From Candidatus Poribacteria bacterium (GTDB taxonomy: Bacteria > Poribacteria > WGA-4E > WGA-3G), in assembly GCA_026702755.1 (NCBI GenBank), contig JAPPBX010000068.1, forward strand, positions 1 through 64,000: a stretch of DNA of 64,000 nucleotides, written 5' to 3'. A program made the position numbers and the translations under genes. Each line of letters opens with the position of its first letter. Position 1 is the stretch's first letter. A model generated the notes under the pieces. It made no database searches, had not been told where the DNA came from, and saw nothing but the letters and a program-made list of their open reading frames with translations. Below, one piece after another: positions 15,978 to 24,970 of the stretch.

Positions 15978-17711
15978 ATGGAGTTTTTCCAAGACGAAAC
16001 GCAGCCTCGTGTACGAAAGGTTGCCCTCCTTTTTTTAGGTGTGTGCTTCTTCACTCTTGCATGCTTGCCTCGGTTATTCTCTTTAGACGCGCACTGGTCC
16101 AGTGATGAAGCAATGTGGCTTCGTCAAAGTGCGCAGTTCATGTCTGCTGTCAAAAACGGAGAATTCTCCGAAACCGGCATCGCTTATCACCCAGGTGTAA
16201 CAACGATGTGGCTTGCGGGACCCCGTACCTTTTTTACGGATCCACCACATTTAGATGTTAAAGACCTTGTCTTTGCACGATGGTTTATCGGAATTATTGT
16301 ATGGATAGGCATTGGTATTGCATGTCTTTTACTTTATCGACTCTTCGGGCAGTGGATAGCATTCACTAGTTTTGTCTGTCTTGCCTATTCGCCTTTCTTT
16401 TTAGCACAGACCCGGAGAGTCATGACTGATGCACTTGCCACCGTCTTTATTCTGTTACTGGTGTTACTGTTCCTGCTTTATTGTCAAAATCGGCACAGCC
16501 ATCGCTATCTTGTTTTTTCGGGGGTCGCCTTTGGGCTCGCGCTACTTTCCAAAAGTCACACCCTGATTCTGTTGCCATGGATACTGCTATGTTTGTTTCT
16601 ATTTTGGGAGAAACAGACTGGAAACTTTTGGACATCTCTTGCAGAAGGGATCTGTTTTCTCAATTGTGCTGCTCTCACCGTCCTTGGCCTTTGGCCCGTT
16701 TTCTGGACCCCCAGTTTTGGAATCACAGGATTAGGGCTTTTCGGACTCACCTTTGCCGTATTCCGTGGCATGGAAAAGGAACGTTGTTCAATTTGGATCG
16801 TAGGGATAGCAGTAGCAGGACTACTCCTTACCTATGTGCAAGCAATCCCGAAGATATCGAGTGTCCTTGAGAGCATAACTTGGGCTGTCACAACACCACA
16901 CGAAGTGGAACACTTCTTTTTAGGGAAGGTTATCAACGACCCTGGTTGGCTCTTCTACCCCTTCGTGCTGACCATCAAGAGCACACCGTTGATGCTGCCA
17001 CTTGCGATTCTTGGATGTATCCTACTTTGGAAACACCGGAAAGAGTCAGCGGAGACATCCACACATTTCAAAACAGGAATCGCCTTTGTTGCTGGGATAC
17101 TGCTTTTTACTATCTGCCTCTCTGCCACAAGCAAAAAGTTCAACCGTTATCTGTTGCCTGTTTTCCCGATGTTGGAGATACTTGCAGCTATCGGGTTAGT
17201 AGAGGGACTCAAATGGAGTTACACGGCACTTCGTACACGTTTTCGGAACGACAAAATCGCCACATACAAAGAAACACTCACTGTTATTGCCTGTATCGGA
17301 TTCTTTTGTATTCAGGTATTTCCTGTTCTCGCACGCCATCCGTATTACGGCACCTACTATAATCTCTGCTGGAAAACAACGGACATTACAAGAATTATCA
17401 CCGTCGGTGATGCCTCTGGCTTGGATATCGCCGCAAAATATCTTAATAACAAACCAGAAGCACAGGATCTTTTCGTAGAAGTATCACCGTTGGCTGCAGA
17501 GTTTATGTGGTACTACTTCCAAGGATACAGCTATAGTACAGGTAGAAGTATAGGACTTAAACCAAATTATGAAGTCGTCTACATCCGCGATTCACAAGTT
17601 AAACGGGTACCGCAGGAAGGAACGCGGGGCGGACAATTAGAACACATGATAACCCTAAACAGTATTGAACACGTTTGGATATACCGGATTCCACGTAAAG
17701 AAGCCCCTTAA
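15978..17711 (+). CDS. GT39/ArnT-like membrane glycosyltransferase
   Basis: 577 residues with about ten membrane helices and a C-terminal soluble part. The first periplasmic loop contains DAHWSSDEAMW, matching the acidic catalytic motif of the PMT/ArnT superfamily (GT-C fold), which moves a sugar from a polyprenyl-phosphate carrier onto a protein or lipid in the periplasm. HPGVTTMWLAGPRTFF in the same loop is also typical. It is 2 bases upstream of a GT2 enzyme of the kind that makes polyprenyl-phosphate sugars. The pair therefore forms a plausible two-step pathway: the GT2 loads the carrier, and this enzyme delivers the sugar. The acceptor is unknown. Confidence 0.78.
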   Translation: MEFFQDETQPRVRKVALLFLGVCFFTLACLPRLFSLDAHWSSDEAMWLRQSAQFMSAVKNGEFSETGIAYHPGVTTMWLAGPRTFFTDPPHLDVKDLVFARWFIGIIVWIGIGIACLLLYRLFGQWIAFTSFVCLAYSPFFLAQTRRVMTDALATVFILLLVLLFLLYCQNRHSHRYLVFSGVAFGLALLSKSHTLILLPWILLCLFLFWEKQTGNFWTSLAEGICFLNCAALTVLGLWPVFWTPSFGITGLGLFGLTFAVFRGMEKERCSIWIVGIAVAGLLLTYVQAIPKISSVLESITWAVTTPHEVEHFFLGKVINDPGWLFYPFVLTIKSTPLMLPLAILGCILLWKHRKESAETSTHFKTGIAFVAGILLFTICLSATSKKFNRYLLPVFPMLEILAAIGLVEGLKWSYTALRTRFRNDKIATYKETLTVIACIGFFCIQVFPVLARHPYYGTYYNLCWKTTDITRIITVGDASGLDIAAKYLNNKPEAQDLFVEVSPLAAEFMWYYFQGYSYSTGRSIGLKPNYEVVYIRDSQVKRVPQEGTRGGQLEHMITLNSIEHVWIYRIPRKEAP

Positions 17712-17713
17712 CT

Positions 17714-18610
17714 ATGCTTTCGTTTGTTATTCCAGCCTATAATGAAGCCAAGTCCCTGCCGACGCTGCTCGCAAACATACAAGCGACCATAAAAACGCAC
17801 GGATATAGCGCAGAAGTCATTTTTATCAATGATGGCAGCACCGATGCAACCGCAAAAGTTCTAAACAAACTTGCCTCTGAATCGCTCCTATGTGTTCATG
17901 TGATCGACTTCAAGAGCAACCGAGGCAAAGCGGAAGCACTAACTGCCGGTTTTCAGAAAGCCATTGGCGACATCGTGATCACCATGGATGCTGACCTCCA
18001 AGATGACCCTAACGAGATCCCCAAGTTGTTAGAGACACTTCATAACGGGGGTTACGATGTTGTCTCTGGGTGGAAATACCCACGCAAAGATCCACTTGAA
18101 AAACGTTTCATCTCTTTTATCTTCAACCGCGTCACCTCTCTGCTTACAGGTATCAAACTCCATGACATCAATAGTGGATTCAAAGCATACCGTGCGGAGG
18201 TTGCCAAGAAACTAAACCTCTACGGAGACTTAAATCAGTACATCCCCATCTGGGTGAGTGCGGAGGGTTTTTCTGTCGGTGAGGTAAAAGTCAAGCACCA
18301 TCCCCGGCGGTTTGGGAAGTCAAAATACGGATTCAAGCGGATACCAAAAGGCTTTTTTGACTTACTTACGGTGCTGTTTTTAACGAGATACAAAAAACGC
18401 CCGATGCACTTCTTCGCAGGCATTGGCAGTCTCTTTGCTTTCACGGGCTTCGTCCTTCTTGCCGGACGGGAGGCTTTATACTTTTTCCCCATCATTGAAC
18501 GCCACGGCACAACATTCGGGATTGCGGGCGGACTCTGCATCCTCACGGGACTACTGCTTGCTGCGATGGGGTTATTGGGAGAATTGATTATCGCATTGAG
18601 TAAAGAATGA
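17714..18610 (+). CDS. Family 2 glycosyltransferase, polyprenyl-phosphate sugar synthase type
   Basis: 298 residues. The GT-A domain starts at once (LSFVIPAYNEAKSLPTLL), with FINDGSTDAT for nucleotide binding and MDADLQDDP as the metal-binding DxD region; SGWKYPRKDP follows. Two membrane helices lie near 230-255 and 268-292. This layout matches DPM1/GtrB/ArnC-like enzymes that move a sugar from a nucleotide donor onto polyprenyl phosphate on the cytoplasmic face. It starts 2 bases after the GT39-like gene. The sugar cannot be told from sequence. An IS3-type remnant abuts its 3' end. Confidence 0.88.
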   Translation: MLSFVIPAYNEAKSLPTLLANIQATIKTHGYSAEVIFINDGSTDATAKVLNKLASESLLCVHVIDFKSNRGKAEALTAGFQKAIGDIVITMDADLQDDPNEIPKLLETLHNGGYDVVSGWKYPRKDPLEKRFISFIFNRVTSLLTGIKLHDINSGFKAYRAEVAKKLNLYGDLNQYIPIWVSAEGFSVGEVKVKHHPRRFGKSKYGFKRIPKGFFDLLTVLFLTRYKKRPMHFFAGIGSLFAFTGFVLLAGREALYFFPIIERHGTTFGIAGGLCILTGLLLAAMGLLGELIIALSKE

Positions 18611-18624
18611 ACCCTCTGTCAATA

Positions 18625-18885
18625 CATACGCAAAACCGACACCGCCAGCAGTCTCTCCTTGCATGTCTGCCTCACAGGCAACGCGCGTTGCGCTGCTCTG
18701 TCGTGTCTGGATGCTATCCGCTGAGATTCTTTTAGCAGTCATATTATCATACGCTCGAAGACATCTATGAGCAGAGCGACATAGATGAAGTGTCCCTTGA
18801 GACGGACGTAGGTAATATCGCCAACCCAGACCTGATGGCATCGACAGATGTCAAGTGTTTTGAGGCGATTCCCCGAGGTATTCTA
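18625..18885 (-). pseudogene. IS3-type transposase remnant
   Basis: Read leftward from about 18885, one frame gives RLKTLDICRCHQ, then VWVGDITYVRLKGHFIYV, then ALLIDVFERMI. This matches the start of the DDE integrase core of IS3 OrfB transposases, including the first catalytic Asp (GDITY). The frame then hits a stop near 18745. In other frames, weak traces continue (LSG...DTT and a HSDQGV-like IDRGF near 18630). N-terminal and C-terminal parts are missing and no terminal repeats are visible, so this is dead. Confidence 0.7.
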
Positions 18886-19112
18886 TGTTTAAACGTATTA
18901 TGAAATGGCTGTTAAACTACGGTATAGCAGCGATGTGTTTGTGGCTTCCTTATTGGATAACAGGCGACTCAAAGCTGAGTTCAAGACCACTTTTGTTTGT
19001 TATCGTATTTAGGGGTGTTTTATGGATGCTAACTGCCTTCGTAATACAGGGCATTTGGTGGGGTCTAAAAACACTCTATAAATTTGTGTTTAGCACTCCT
19101 GAATCAGAGTAG
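18885..19112 (+). CDS. Small two-helix membrane protein of unknown function
   Basis: 75 residues with GAGG about 7 bases before the ATG. There are two hydrophobic segments: about 8-27 (WLLNYGIAAMCLWLPYWI) and 37-60 (LLFVIVFRGVLWMLTAFVI). The tail is short and charged. No family recognised. The start overlaps the edge of the transposase remnant, so the gene could be a shortened survivor of an older one. Confidence 0.45.
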   Translation: MFKRIMKWLLNYGIAAMCLWLPYWITGDSKLSSRPLLFVIVFRGVLWMLTAFVIQGIWWGLKTLYKFVFSTPESE

Positions 19113-19265
19113 TCTACCTCTGCCGATAGTTATTTAACTGGCATGCTACGAGTTTTTACTTGTAGCATGCTCACTACAATATAACGAATCCAAATATAGA
19201 GGAAACAAATACAATAATGACCAGAATAGATAGGGAGTGGTATCAATTTCAAGGAGAACAGCATT

Positions 19266-20639
19266 ATGTTAAGAGTTACGATGATTGCCTTATTGTGCAT
19301 TGCCGCCATTGTTGGTGCTTTTTTCGTCTTTTCGGCGAAGGATCAAAACGTCCACCGAGAAGCAGAAAGCCCCAGGGATGCATCAATTTCAAGGCCAACT
19401 CCGGCAGGTTCAAACATCCGCCAAGAAGCACAGGGGCATCTCAATAAGCTATATGCACTTTCGGGCAGATTAACTCCCGAAGAAAAAACAGTATATCTTG
19501 ATAACACTTTCGCATTAGAAAAACTTTTCAGGGCGCAACAGGGTCCCTTGCTGCCACAAGCGGAATACGAGCGTTTTGTCGCGCATATCGAGGGACTCCT
19601 GCTTGAGAATCCAGACATCGGCTTAGAAGCACATGCGGAGACAGAAAATCATGAAGTCGTTTATGAACGCCAACAAAAGCGGCAAGAAGAACTTGAAAAT
19701 GTTATCGCTGCTATAGAAGAAGTCAAAGCCTCCGAAGACATGTCCATTGGTGCAAAAGAAGCGTTTCTCTCTATCCTCGAAAACCGGCGCGCCGTGCTGG
19801 AAAGTCATGGGGCGGAAACTCGTGAGATGGCACGTGTTTTTGCTGCGTTAAAAGAGACGGATCCTGACATCGTAGGCTTAGAAAAAAACGATCTCACCGG
19901 GGAATACACAAAAGTCTACCCGAATATGCTGACAATCTATAAAAAAAGGATCCATCACCCCGACGGAACAGTTGAGATAGAGTACGCCGGTTCAAGGGGT
20001 GGAGCGACCGACCCAGATCTTCATCAAGAGATTGAGGCGTATGTGAATCTGTTAGAGAACACGCCCCCTTGGGAAACACCGCCACCGCCCGAACATGAAG
20101 ATTTACGGTTCGCTATAGAATACAACGATGTTTATGTGGATGCGAACGGGAAAGAAACATCTGCTCAGCAGCAGGCGGATGCCACAGTTCGGACACCGCC
20201 AGAACTCCCACAAGAATATCCTCAACCCATCATTACGGAAGAAGAGGTTGATTCGTGGAAGGAGTCGCTGACAGAATTCAAAACGTCTGACCCCGCTGAG
20301 TGGGAAGAGATGCAGAAGTTTTTTCAAGAGGCTATGGGGATCCCGTTGGATCGTTTCTTAGAGATGACAGATGCAGAAATTGAAGCTGAATTGAATCGAC
20401 AACTCTCTCCAAGTCAGAGAGAATTGGTGAGTAGTGCGACAGACACATCCCTTGGATTACCTTCTGAGGAAAGCTTTAAAACCCAACTGCGTCAACGCTT
20501 TTCTCCCGCACGGTTCAATCAAGCTATAGAGATGCTGAGTCGCTACGGTCCCAAAGAAGGCGTTCGCAGATTGAAAGCCGTTGATCCAGAAGTTGGTAGA
20601 CAGGTGGAAGACCTTCTCCAAAAACAGGAGGCGCGTTAA
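19266..20639 (+). CDS. Membrane-anchored or secreted helical protein of unknown function
   Basis: 457 residues with AAGGAG about 9 bases before the ATG. Residues 2-22 are a signal anchor or signal peptide (VTMIALLCIAAIVGAFFVFSA). The rest is strongly charged and mostly helical, with coiled-coil-like stretches (about 128-200: ERQQKRQEELENVIAAIEEV). A Pro-rich break lies near 258-275 (ENTPPWETPPPPEHE), and a second helical region covers 320-457. No Cys residues outside the leader were noticed and no family recognised. The next gene starts 1 base after the stop, with its ribosome binding site inside this gene, so the two are translationally linked. Confidence 0.55.
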   Translation: MLRVTMIALLCIAAIVGAFFVFSAKDQNVHREAESPRDASISRPTPAGSNIRQEAQGHLNKLYALSGRLTPEEKTVYLDNTFALEKLFRAQQGPLLPQAEYERFVAHIEGLLLENPDIGLEAHAETENHEVVYERQQKRQEELENVIAAIEEVKASEDMSIGAKEAFLSILENRRAVLESHGAETREMARVFAALKETDPDIVGLEKNDLTGEYTKVYPNMLTIYKKRIHHPDGTVEIEYAGSRGGATDPDLHQEIEAYVNLLENTPPWETPPPPEHEDLRFAIEYNDVYVDANGKETSAQQQADATVRTPPELPQEYPQPIITEEEVDSWKESLTEFKTSDPAEWEEMQKFFQEAMGIPLDRFLEMTDAEIEAELNRQLSPSQRELVSSATDTSLGLPSEESFKTQLRQRFSPARFNQAIEMLSRYGPKEGVRRLKAVDPEVGRQVEDLLQKQEAR

Positions 20640-20640
20640 G

Positions 20641-21063
20641 ATGAAAACGCCTCAGTTTCTTTACCGATTGGCACGACTTGCAGGGGTTAGTATCCTTGTC
20701 TGCTTTCTCCTGTTTGCGACAGAGTCGTCCCCAGTACGCATCTGGAAACAACGCCCCCCTGTAGAGACGACTCCAGCCGTAAGATCCCCAAAAAAAACGT
20801 GTCTCTGTTGCAAAAAGACAATGGATCGTCTACGAAAACGGATTCAACAGGCAGGCGAACGCAAGCGCAAGGCACAGAAGGGTTCTACCGGACGATTAAC
20901 GCAAGAGGAACCGCCTCAAACGTATCAAAGGCGTTCTAAAATGTCGCCGGAGGAATTCGCGCAACACCTTGCAGATCAGTTCCGAGCGAAACCTACGGTG
21001 TATTCCTCCTCTCTTGAGAGAGTGGGCAGTTGTGACAAAAGAAGCTTTCAATCTTTTTTCTAA
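20641..21063 (+). CDS. Small basic, Cys-containing membrane-anchored protein
   Basis: 140 residues from the ATG at 20641; the earlier start at 20581 lies inside the preceding gene. AGGAGG is about 9 bases upstream, within the end of that gene. Residues about 10-27 are hydrophobic (LARLAGVSILVCFLLFA). Then comes a Lys/Arg-rich segment with KKTCLCCKK near 52-60, and a C-terminal part with an SPEEFAQHLADQF helix. No family recognised. The pairing with the preceding gene suggests they act together in the envelope. Confidence 0.5.
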   Translation: MKTPQFLYRLARLAGVSILVCFLLFATESSPVRIWKQRPPVETTPAVRSPKKTCLCCKKTMDRLRKRIQQAGERKRKAQKGSTGRLTQEEPPQTYQRRSKMSPEEFAQHLADQFRAKPTVYSSSLERVGSCDKRSFQSFF

Positions 21064-21238
21064 TAAAAATGTAAAAAATTTACCATTTACTATTAACTTT
21101 TTCAGTTTGATCCTTATAAGTAATATACTGGATATTTGCCTGTATCATTATGCAAAATCTTATGTCCCGTCTATGAGAAAAACTGAAGGTATATTTTACG
21201 GTTGACCGGCTCCCAAAACAATAATAAAGGAGAAACCC

Positions 21239-21586
21239 ATGAAAATGATGACGCGTCTGAAAGATGGTATTCCGATTTTGGAACCCCACGGTAAAATTGT
21301 CGGTCCTGCGGTATCGGAATTGCGAGAGCAACTCGCGTTAGAGTTATTAGACGCTTCCGATACGCCCTGCTTTCTCATCAATTTCGAGCACGTTCACAAG
21401 ATAGATAGCTCGGGGCTCGGCATGTTGGTAAATGTGCATATTATCGCGGCACAGATGAAAAGTCGTATCGGTATTATCAATGTTGGGCGACACATTAAGA
21501 GTTTCCTCGTCCTAAGTCGGCTGGTGAATATTTTTGAACATTTTGAGAGCGAGGATGTTGCGATTTCGGCACTCACCAACGATTGA
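21239..21586 (+). CDS. STAS-domain anti-sigma factor antagonist
   Basis: 115 residues, one STAS domain, with AAAGGAGA before the ATG. The phosphorylation site region is IDSSGLGMLV (Ser in DSSG), as in SpoIIAA/RsbV. Unphosphorylated proteins of this kind bind an anti-sigma kinase and free its sigma factor. It is clearly paralogous to the STAS gene at 37181-37528 (shared ILEPxGKIxGxxVSELRE, INVGxxIK, RLVxIFEHF and ISAL). A sigma-factor-like gene follows 167 bases downstream on the same strand, which suggests, without proving, a functional pair. Confidence 0.9.
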   Translation: MKMMTRLKDGIPILEPHGKIVGPAVSELREQLALELLDASDTPCFLINFEHVHKIDSSGLGMLVNVHIIAAQMKSRIGIINVGRHIKSFLVLSRLVNIFEHFESEDVAISALTND

Positions 21587-21753
21587 GGCAAAGAAACTAT
21601 TTTGAAAGATTTTGAAATTCACATTGATTTTTCCCGTTAAAAATTATAAAATAGATAAACGGTCAATGGATTTTTTGATAGCGGCACGATAAGTGCCTGC
21701 TGTCAAGATAGCACATCACAAGTTAAGGACTTGTTTTGACGGAGGGCACATTC

Positions 21754-22404
21754 ATGAAATTGAGATGTCAGTTGAAGGGCATAAAATGTCCACGTTATAA
21801 GCATCATGGGGTTTTCCAGCCTGATGACGAAACGGTAAAACGGTTGCTGCCGGACTTGAATTGGTGTGCTAACTGTATGGCGTATGCCACCCCGCGGTGC
21901 CCTGATATCCGGGATGATTTGCTGCAGATTGCCTCCATTGTCCTCGTCGAAAAGGGACCTGGGTTCAATTCGACACATCAGAGTGGCGCGAGTTTCGGTA
22001 CCTTCATCCGCCCACAAATCTGTGGAATTTTGAAGAACGCAAAAGAGAAGGAACTCTTACACAGCAGGCGTGAACTGCCGCATGTTGATGAAGGGTGGAA
22101 TTTGCACGGAGATGTGGATGCTGAAGCCGATCAGGCAGTGGGATGGTTGCACGAGGTTTCAGACTTGAACTCCGAATTTGAGGATGAACTCGTGCAAAAC
22201 ATCAGCTTTCAGGAGACCTTACCGGAACTCCTACAAACGTTGACCGCGCGTGAACGCGAGGTTTTCGCCTGCCTTCGTGAGAATCAGCAGAATCACGAAA
22301 TTGCTGAGGCGTTGAAACTTTCTGAAGCGCGCGTCAGCCAACTGGTGAAACGGGTAACGCTGAAACTGACACAAGCGGGACAAAGGCTCGGTCTATCAGA
22401 ATAA
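21754..22404 (+). CDS. ECF-like RNA polymerase sigma factor with Cys-rich N-terminus
   Basis: 216 residues from the ATG at 21754, preceded by GGAGGG; an in-frame ATG at 21736 has no such site. The C-terminal part (about 150-205) is a sigma region 4 helix-turn-helix: LTAREREVFACLRENQQNHE, then IAEALKLSEARVSQLVKR. The middle (about 60-105) resembles region 2 (VLVEKGPGFNSTHQSGASFGTF, then IRPQICGILKNA). The first 55 residues hold five Cys (near 5, 12, 37, 40 and 49; NWCANCMAY, TPRCPDI), which might bind zinc or an Fe-S cluster as a redox or metal sensor. It follows a STAS gene. Target genes are unknown. Confidence 0.75.
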   Translation: MKLRCQLKGIKCPRYKHHGVFQPDDETVKRLLPDLNWCANCMAYATPRCPDIRDDLLQIASIVLVEKGPGFNSTHQSGASFGTFIRPQICGILKNAKEKELLHSRRELPHVDEGWNLHGDVDAEADQAVGWLHEVSDLNSEFEDELVQNISFQETLPELLQTLTAREREVFACLRENQQNHEIAEALKLSEARVSQLVKRVTLKLTQAGQRLGLSE

Positions 22405-22452
22405 CTATTTTTGGAGGCACTCCCTTGGAAATAATCATACTTCAAAGGTAGC

Positions 22453-22500
22453 GGCGATTGTGGATACCAGTTGTAAGCTGGAACGCAATCGCCTTTTTTA
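22453..22500 (+). terminator. Intrinsic terminator after the sigma-like gene
   Basis: GGCGATTG (22453-22460) pairs with CAATCGCC (22486-22493), with an inner CCAG...CTGG stem, followed by six T. Confidence 0.85.
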
Positions 22501-22504
22501 TTTT

Positions 22505-22604
22505 AAGGCGAGGATACAATCCTCGCCAGCAGCGGGCAGAGCACTACTTACACTTGTGAGAAGGCGAGGATACAATCCTCGCCAGCAGCGGGCAGAGCAC
22601 TACT
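22505..22604. repeat. Tandem pair of palindromic repeats (GCGAGGAT-ACA-ATCCTCGC type)
   Basis: Two identical 44-base copies (22505-22548 and 22561-22604), each starting with an inverted repeat around ACA and followed by CCAGCAGCGGGCAGAGCACTACT. Same architecture as 5314-5384 but with a swapped base pair in the stem. Confidence 0.8.
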
Positions 22605-22620
22605 CACTGGGAATTTGAGT

Positions 22621-22650
22621 TTGACAGCCCTCCGACCTTTGTGATAAAAT
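22621..22650 (+). promoter_or_regulatory. Promoter of lpdA
   Basis: TTGACA, 18 bases, TAAAAT. Transcription would start about 20 bases before the ATG at 22680. Confidence 0.6.
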
Positions 22651-22679
22651 TCAATTCATCTTACAAAACAGGAGCAATC

Positions 22680-24068
22680 ATGTCTATGTATGATGTTGGA
22701 ATTATCGGTGGGGGCCCAGGGGGGTACGTCGCAGCTATTAAAGCGGCGCAACTCGGTGGCAGCGTCTGCCTGATAGAAAAAGGGGAGTGGGGTGGGACCT
22801 GTCTGAACCGAGGGTGCATCCCAACAAAAACGCTTTTTGCGGTTGCTAACCTTGCGACACAGGTTCAGGAAGCATCTGCCTTCGGTATACATATCGGTGG
22901 TGAAGCAACAATTGACTACGCGCAGGTATTAGATCACAAAGCCTCAGTCATCAAGCAATTGACAGGAGGTATTGCACAACTACTGAAGGCAAACGGGGTT
23001 GATACCTTCAATGGAACAGCGACACTTACTGACAGAAATAGCATTGTCGTCAGCAAGTTTGATGGTACAACCGAACAATTGCACGCGAGAAATATTATCA
23101 TTGCTACGGGTTCTGAACCTGCGGAGCCACCGGTTTTTGACATTGACGAGGAACAGGTTTTGACGACGACAGGGATTCTCAACCTTACAGAACTTCCTGA
23201 AAGTCTTTTGATTGTTGGCGGTGGGGTTTCAGGTTGTGAGTTCGCTTCCATTTTTAGTGCTCTCGGATGTCAGGTGACCGTGCTGGAACTCCTTCCGACA
23301 ATTTTAGCAACTGAAGACATCCAAGTTATTCGCCATATCCAACTCTTTATGAAGCGAAAAGGTATCACGATCCACACCGGTGCGAAACTTACCCACGTCA
23401 AAAAATCGGAAGCAGGTGTCACTGCCGTGCTTGAATCTGGCGAAGAACTTGCGGCAGAAAAGATGCTCGTCTCGATTGGGAGACGCTACAATACAGAGAA
23501 CATAGGATTGGAAGCGGTTGGTGTCCATACCGCGGATGGGAAAATCGTTGTGGATGCCCAGATGCAGACGAATGTTCCGGGCATCTATGCGGTTGGAGAT
23601 GTCGCGAGTCGGTACCTGTTGGCACATGTCGCATCAGCAGAGGGAAAGATTGCGGCACAGAATTGCCTCGGTGAGCGTGTTGAGATGGATTATCAGGTTG
23701 TTCCGTGGTGTGTTTTTACCTTACCGGAAATTGGACATGTCGGTATGACAGAAAAAGAGGCAACAGATGAGGGTTATGAAGTAAAGATAGGACGATTCCC
23801 ATACGCTGCAAACGGGAAGGCATTGGGATTAGGTGAAACGGATGGGTTTGTTAAAACTGTTTCCGATGTTGAGAGTGGGGATATTCTGGGGGTTCACATC
23901 GTGGGTGCGCAGGCATCAACCCTCATTCATGAAGCAGCAGTCGCAGTGCGTTTAGGGGCTTCTGCTGAAGATATAGCACACACTATTCACGCGCATCCGA
24001 CTCTTTCAGAAATGGTGATGGAATCTGCTGAAGCAGCGTACGGTAGGGCGATTCACAGTTTACATTAG
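22680..24068 (+). CDS. lpdA: Dihydrolipoyl dehydrogenase
   Basis: 462 residues from the ATG at 22680, which has GGAG 8 bases upstream; the open frame reaches back to 22641 through the promoter. This flavoprotein (E3) reoxidises the lipoyl group of 2-oxoacid dehydrogenase complexes or of the glycine cleavage system, passing electrons to NAD+. FAD motif GIIGGGPGGYVAAI (about 7-20), redox disulfide GGTCLNRGCIPTK (about 39-51), NAD motif IVGGGVSGCEFASI (about 180-193), second FAD motif GIYAVGDV (about 301-308), and the C-terminal active-site HAHPTLSE that completes the partner subunit. No E1 or E2 genes are nearby. Its end overlaps the convergent PfkB gene by 4 bases. Confidence 0.95.
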   Translation: MSMYDVGIIGGGPGGYVAAIKAAQLGGSVCLIEKGEWGGTCLNRGCIPTKTLFAVANLATQVQEASAFGIHIGGEATIDYAQVLDHKASVIKQLTGGIAQLLKANGVDTFNGTATLTDRNSIVVSKFDGTTEQLHARNIIIATGSEPAEPPVFDIDEEQVLTTTGILNLTELPESLLIVGGGVSGCEFASIFSALGCQVTVLELLPTILATEDIQVIRHIQLFMKRKGITIHTGAKLTHVKKSEAGVTAVLESGEELAAEKMLVSIGRRYNTENIGLEAVGVHTADGKIVVDAQMQTNVPGIYAVGDVASRYLLAHVASAEGKIAAQNCLGERVEMDYQVVPWCVFTLPEIGHVGMTEKEATDEGYEVKIGRFPYAANGKALGLGETDGFVKTVSDVESGDILGVHIVGAQASTLIHEAAVAVRLGASAEDIAHTIHAHPTLSEMVMESAEAAYGRAIHSLH

Positions 24069-24970
24069 AAACGGACAGCCTCTTGAAGTTCAAGATAACG
24101 GGATGAGATTTCGGAAAATTGCACATCTTTCTGTCGATTGATGCTGAAATCTTCAATATTAAAAGAGGCGACAACCGCTCCATATACCATAGCACCGCGT
24201 ACCGTTTCTTCAGACGTATCTCCAATAGAGGCGAGGTACCCCATCATCCCACCAGCGAAACTATCGCCTGCTCCTGTAGGATCCGTTACTTGTGTGAGTG
24301 GGTATGCCGGAGCAGTAAAAAAAGATGATTCCGTGACGCTGATTGCGCCATGTTCCCCCTTCTTGATGATCACCCGTTTCGGACCGTAGCGTAAAATTGC
24401 CTGCGCCGCTCGCATTAAATTGGAATCGCCAGTGAACAGGAGTGCCTCGCTATCGTTCAAGATGAGAATATCCACGCGTGCTAAGAGTGCTTCTAACGCT
24501 TCTCGCTCCTCGTTAATCCAAAAGTCCATCGTATCACAGACAATAAGTTTTGGATTCGTCGCTTGTTCAATGATGCTCAAATGTAATACTGGTGAGCTAT
24601 TTGCCAAAAAAAGATAGGGGGCATCTTTGTAAGCTTCAGGCAAAACAGGCTGGAAATCGGCAACGACATTTAATTCTGTAAAAAGTGTATCTCGCACGTT
24701 AAAGTCTTCGGTATAACGACCACCCCATCGGAATGATTTGCCGTTATCAACCCGCTTTAGACCTTGGAGATCAATGCCTTGGGTTTCGAGGAAATCCGTG
24801 TAGGTGCGTGGAAAATCGGCACCAATAACGCCAACTAGTTGGACAGTCCCGTTAAAAAAACTCGCGGCGACAGCAGCATAGACCCCAGAACCCCCAAGCA
24901 CGTCCTCAACCCGTTCGCTTGGCGTTTCTACTGTATCTAAAGTCACTGTGCCAACGACCAAAACTCCCAT
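24065..24970 (-). CDS. PfkB-family sugar kinase
   Basis: 301 residues of the ribokinase/PfkB fold. N-terminal LVVGTVTLDTVETP and GGSGVYAAVAASFF (first family signature); the second signature is DPTGAGDSFAGGMMGY, with the catalytic Asp near residue 236. Members phosphorylate sugars, nucleosides or similar alcohols with ATP. The substrate is not evident, and no catabolic partner lies beside it. The gene is convergent with lpdA and shares 4 bases with it. Confidence 0.88.
   Translation of the reverse strand: MGVLVVGTVTLDTVETPSERVEDVLGGSGVYAAVAASFFNGTVQLVGVIGADFPRTYTDFLETQGIDLQGLKRVDNGKSFRWGGRYTEDFNVRDTLFTELNVVADFQPVLPEAYKDAPYLFLANSSPVLHLSIIEQATNPKLIVCDTMDFWINEEREALEALLARVDILILNDSEALLFTGDSNLMRAAQAILRYGPKRVIIKKGEHGAISVTESSFFTAPAYPLTQVTDPTGAGDSFAGGMMGYLASIGDTSEETVRGAMVYGAVVASFNIEDFSINRQKDVQFSEISSRYLELQEAVRF

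Noticed and set aside
18572-18841. 89-codon minus-strand frame
   Set aside because: It is a shadow frame of the IS3-type remnant; the real similarity is in another frame.
22505-22604. CRISPR array
   Set aside because: Only two copies with a short, single spacer and internal palindrome; no cas genes nearby. It is a tandem intergenic repeat.
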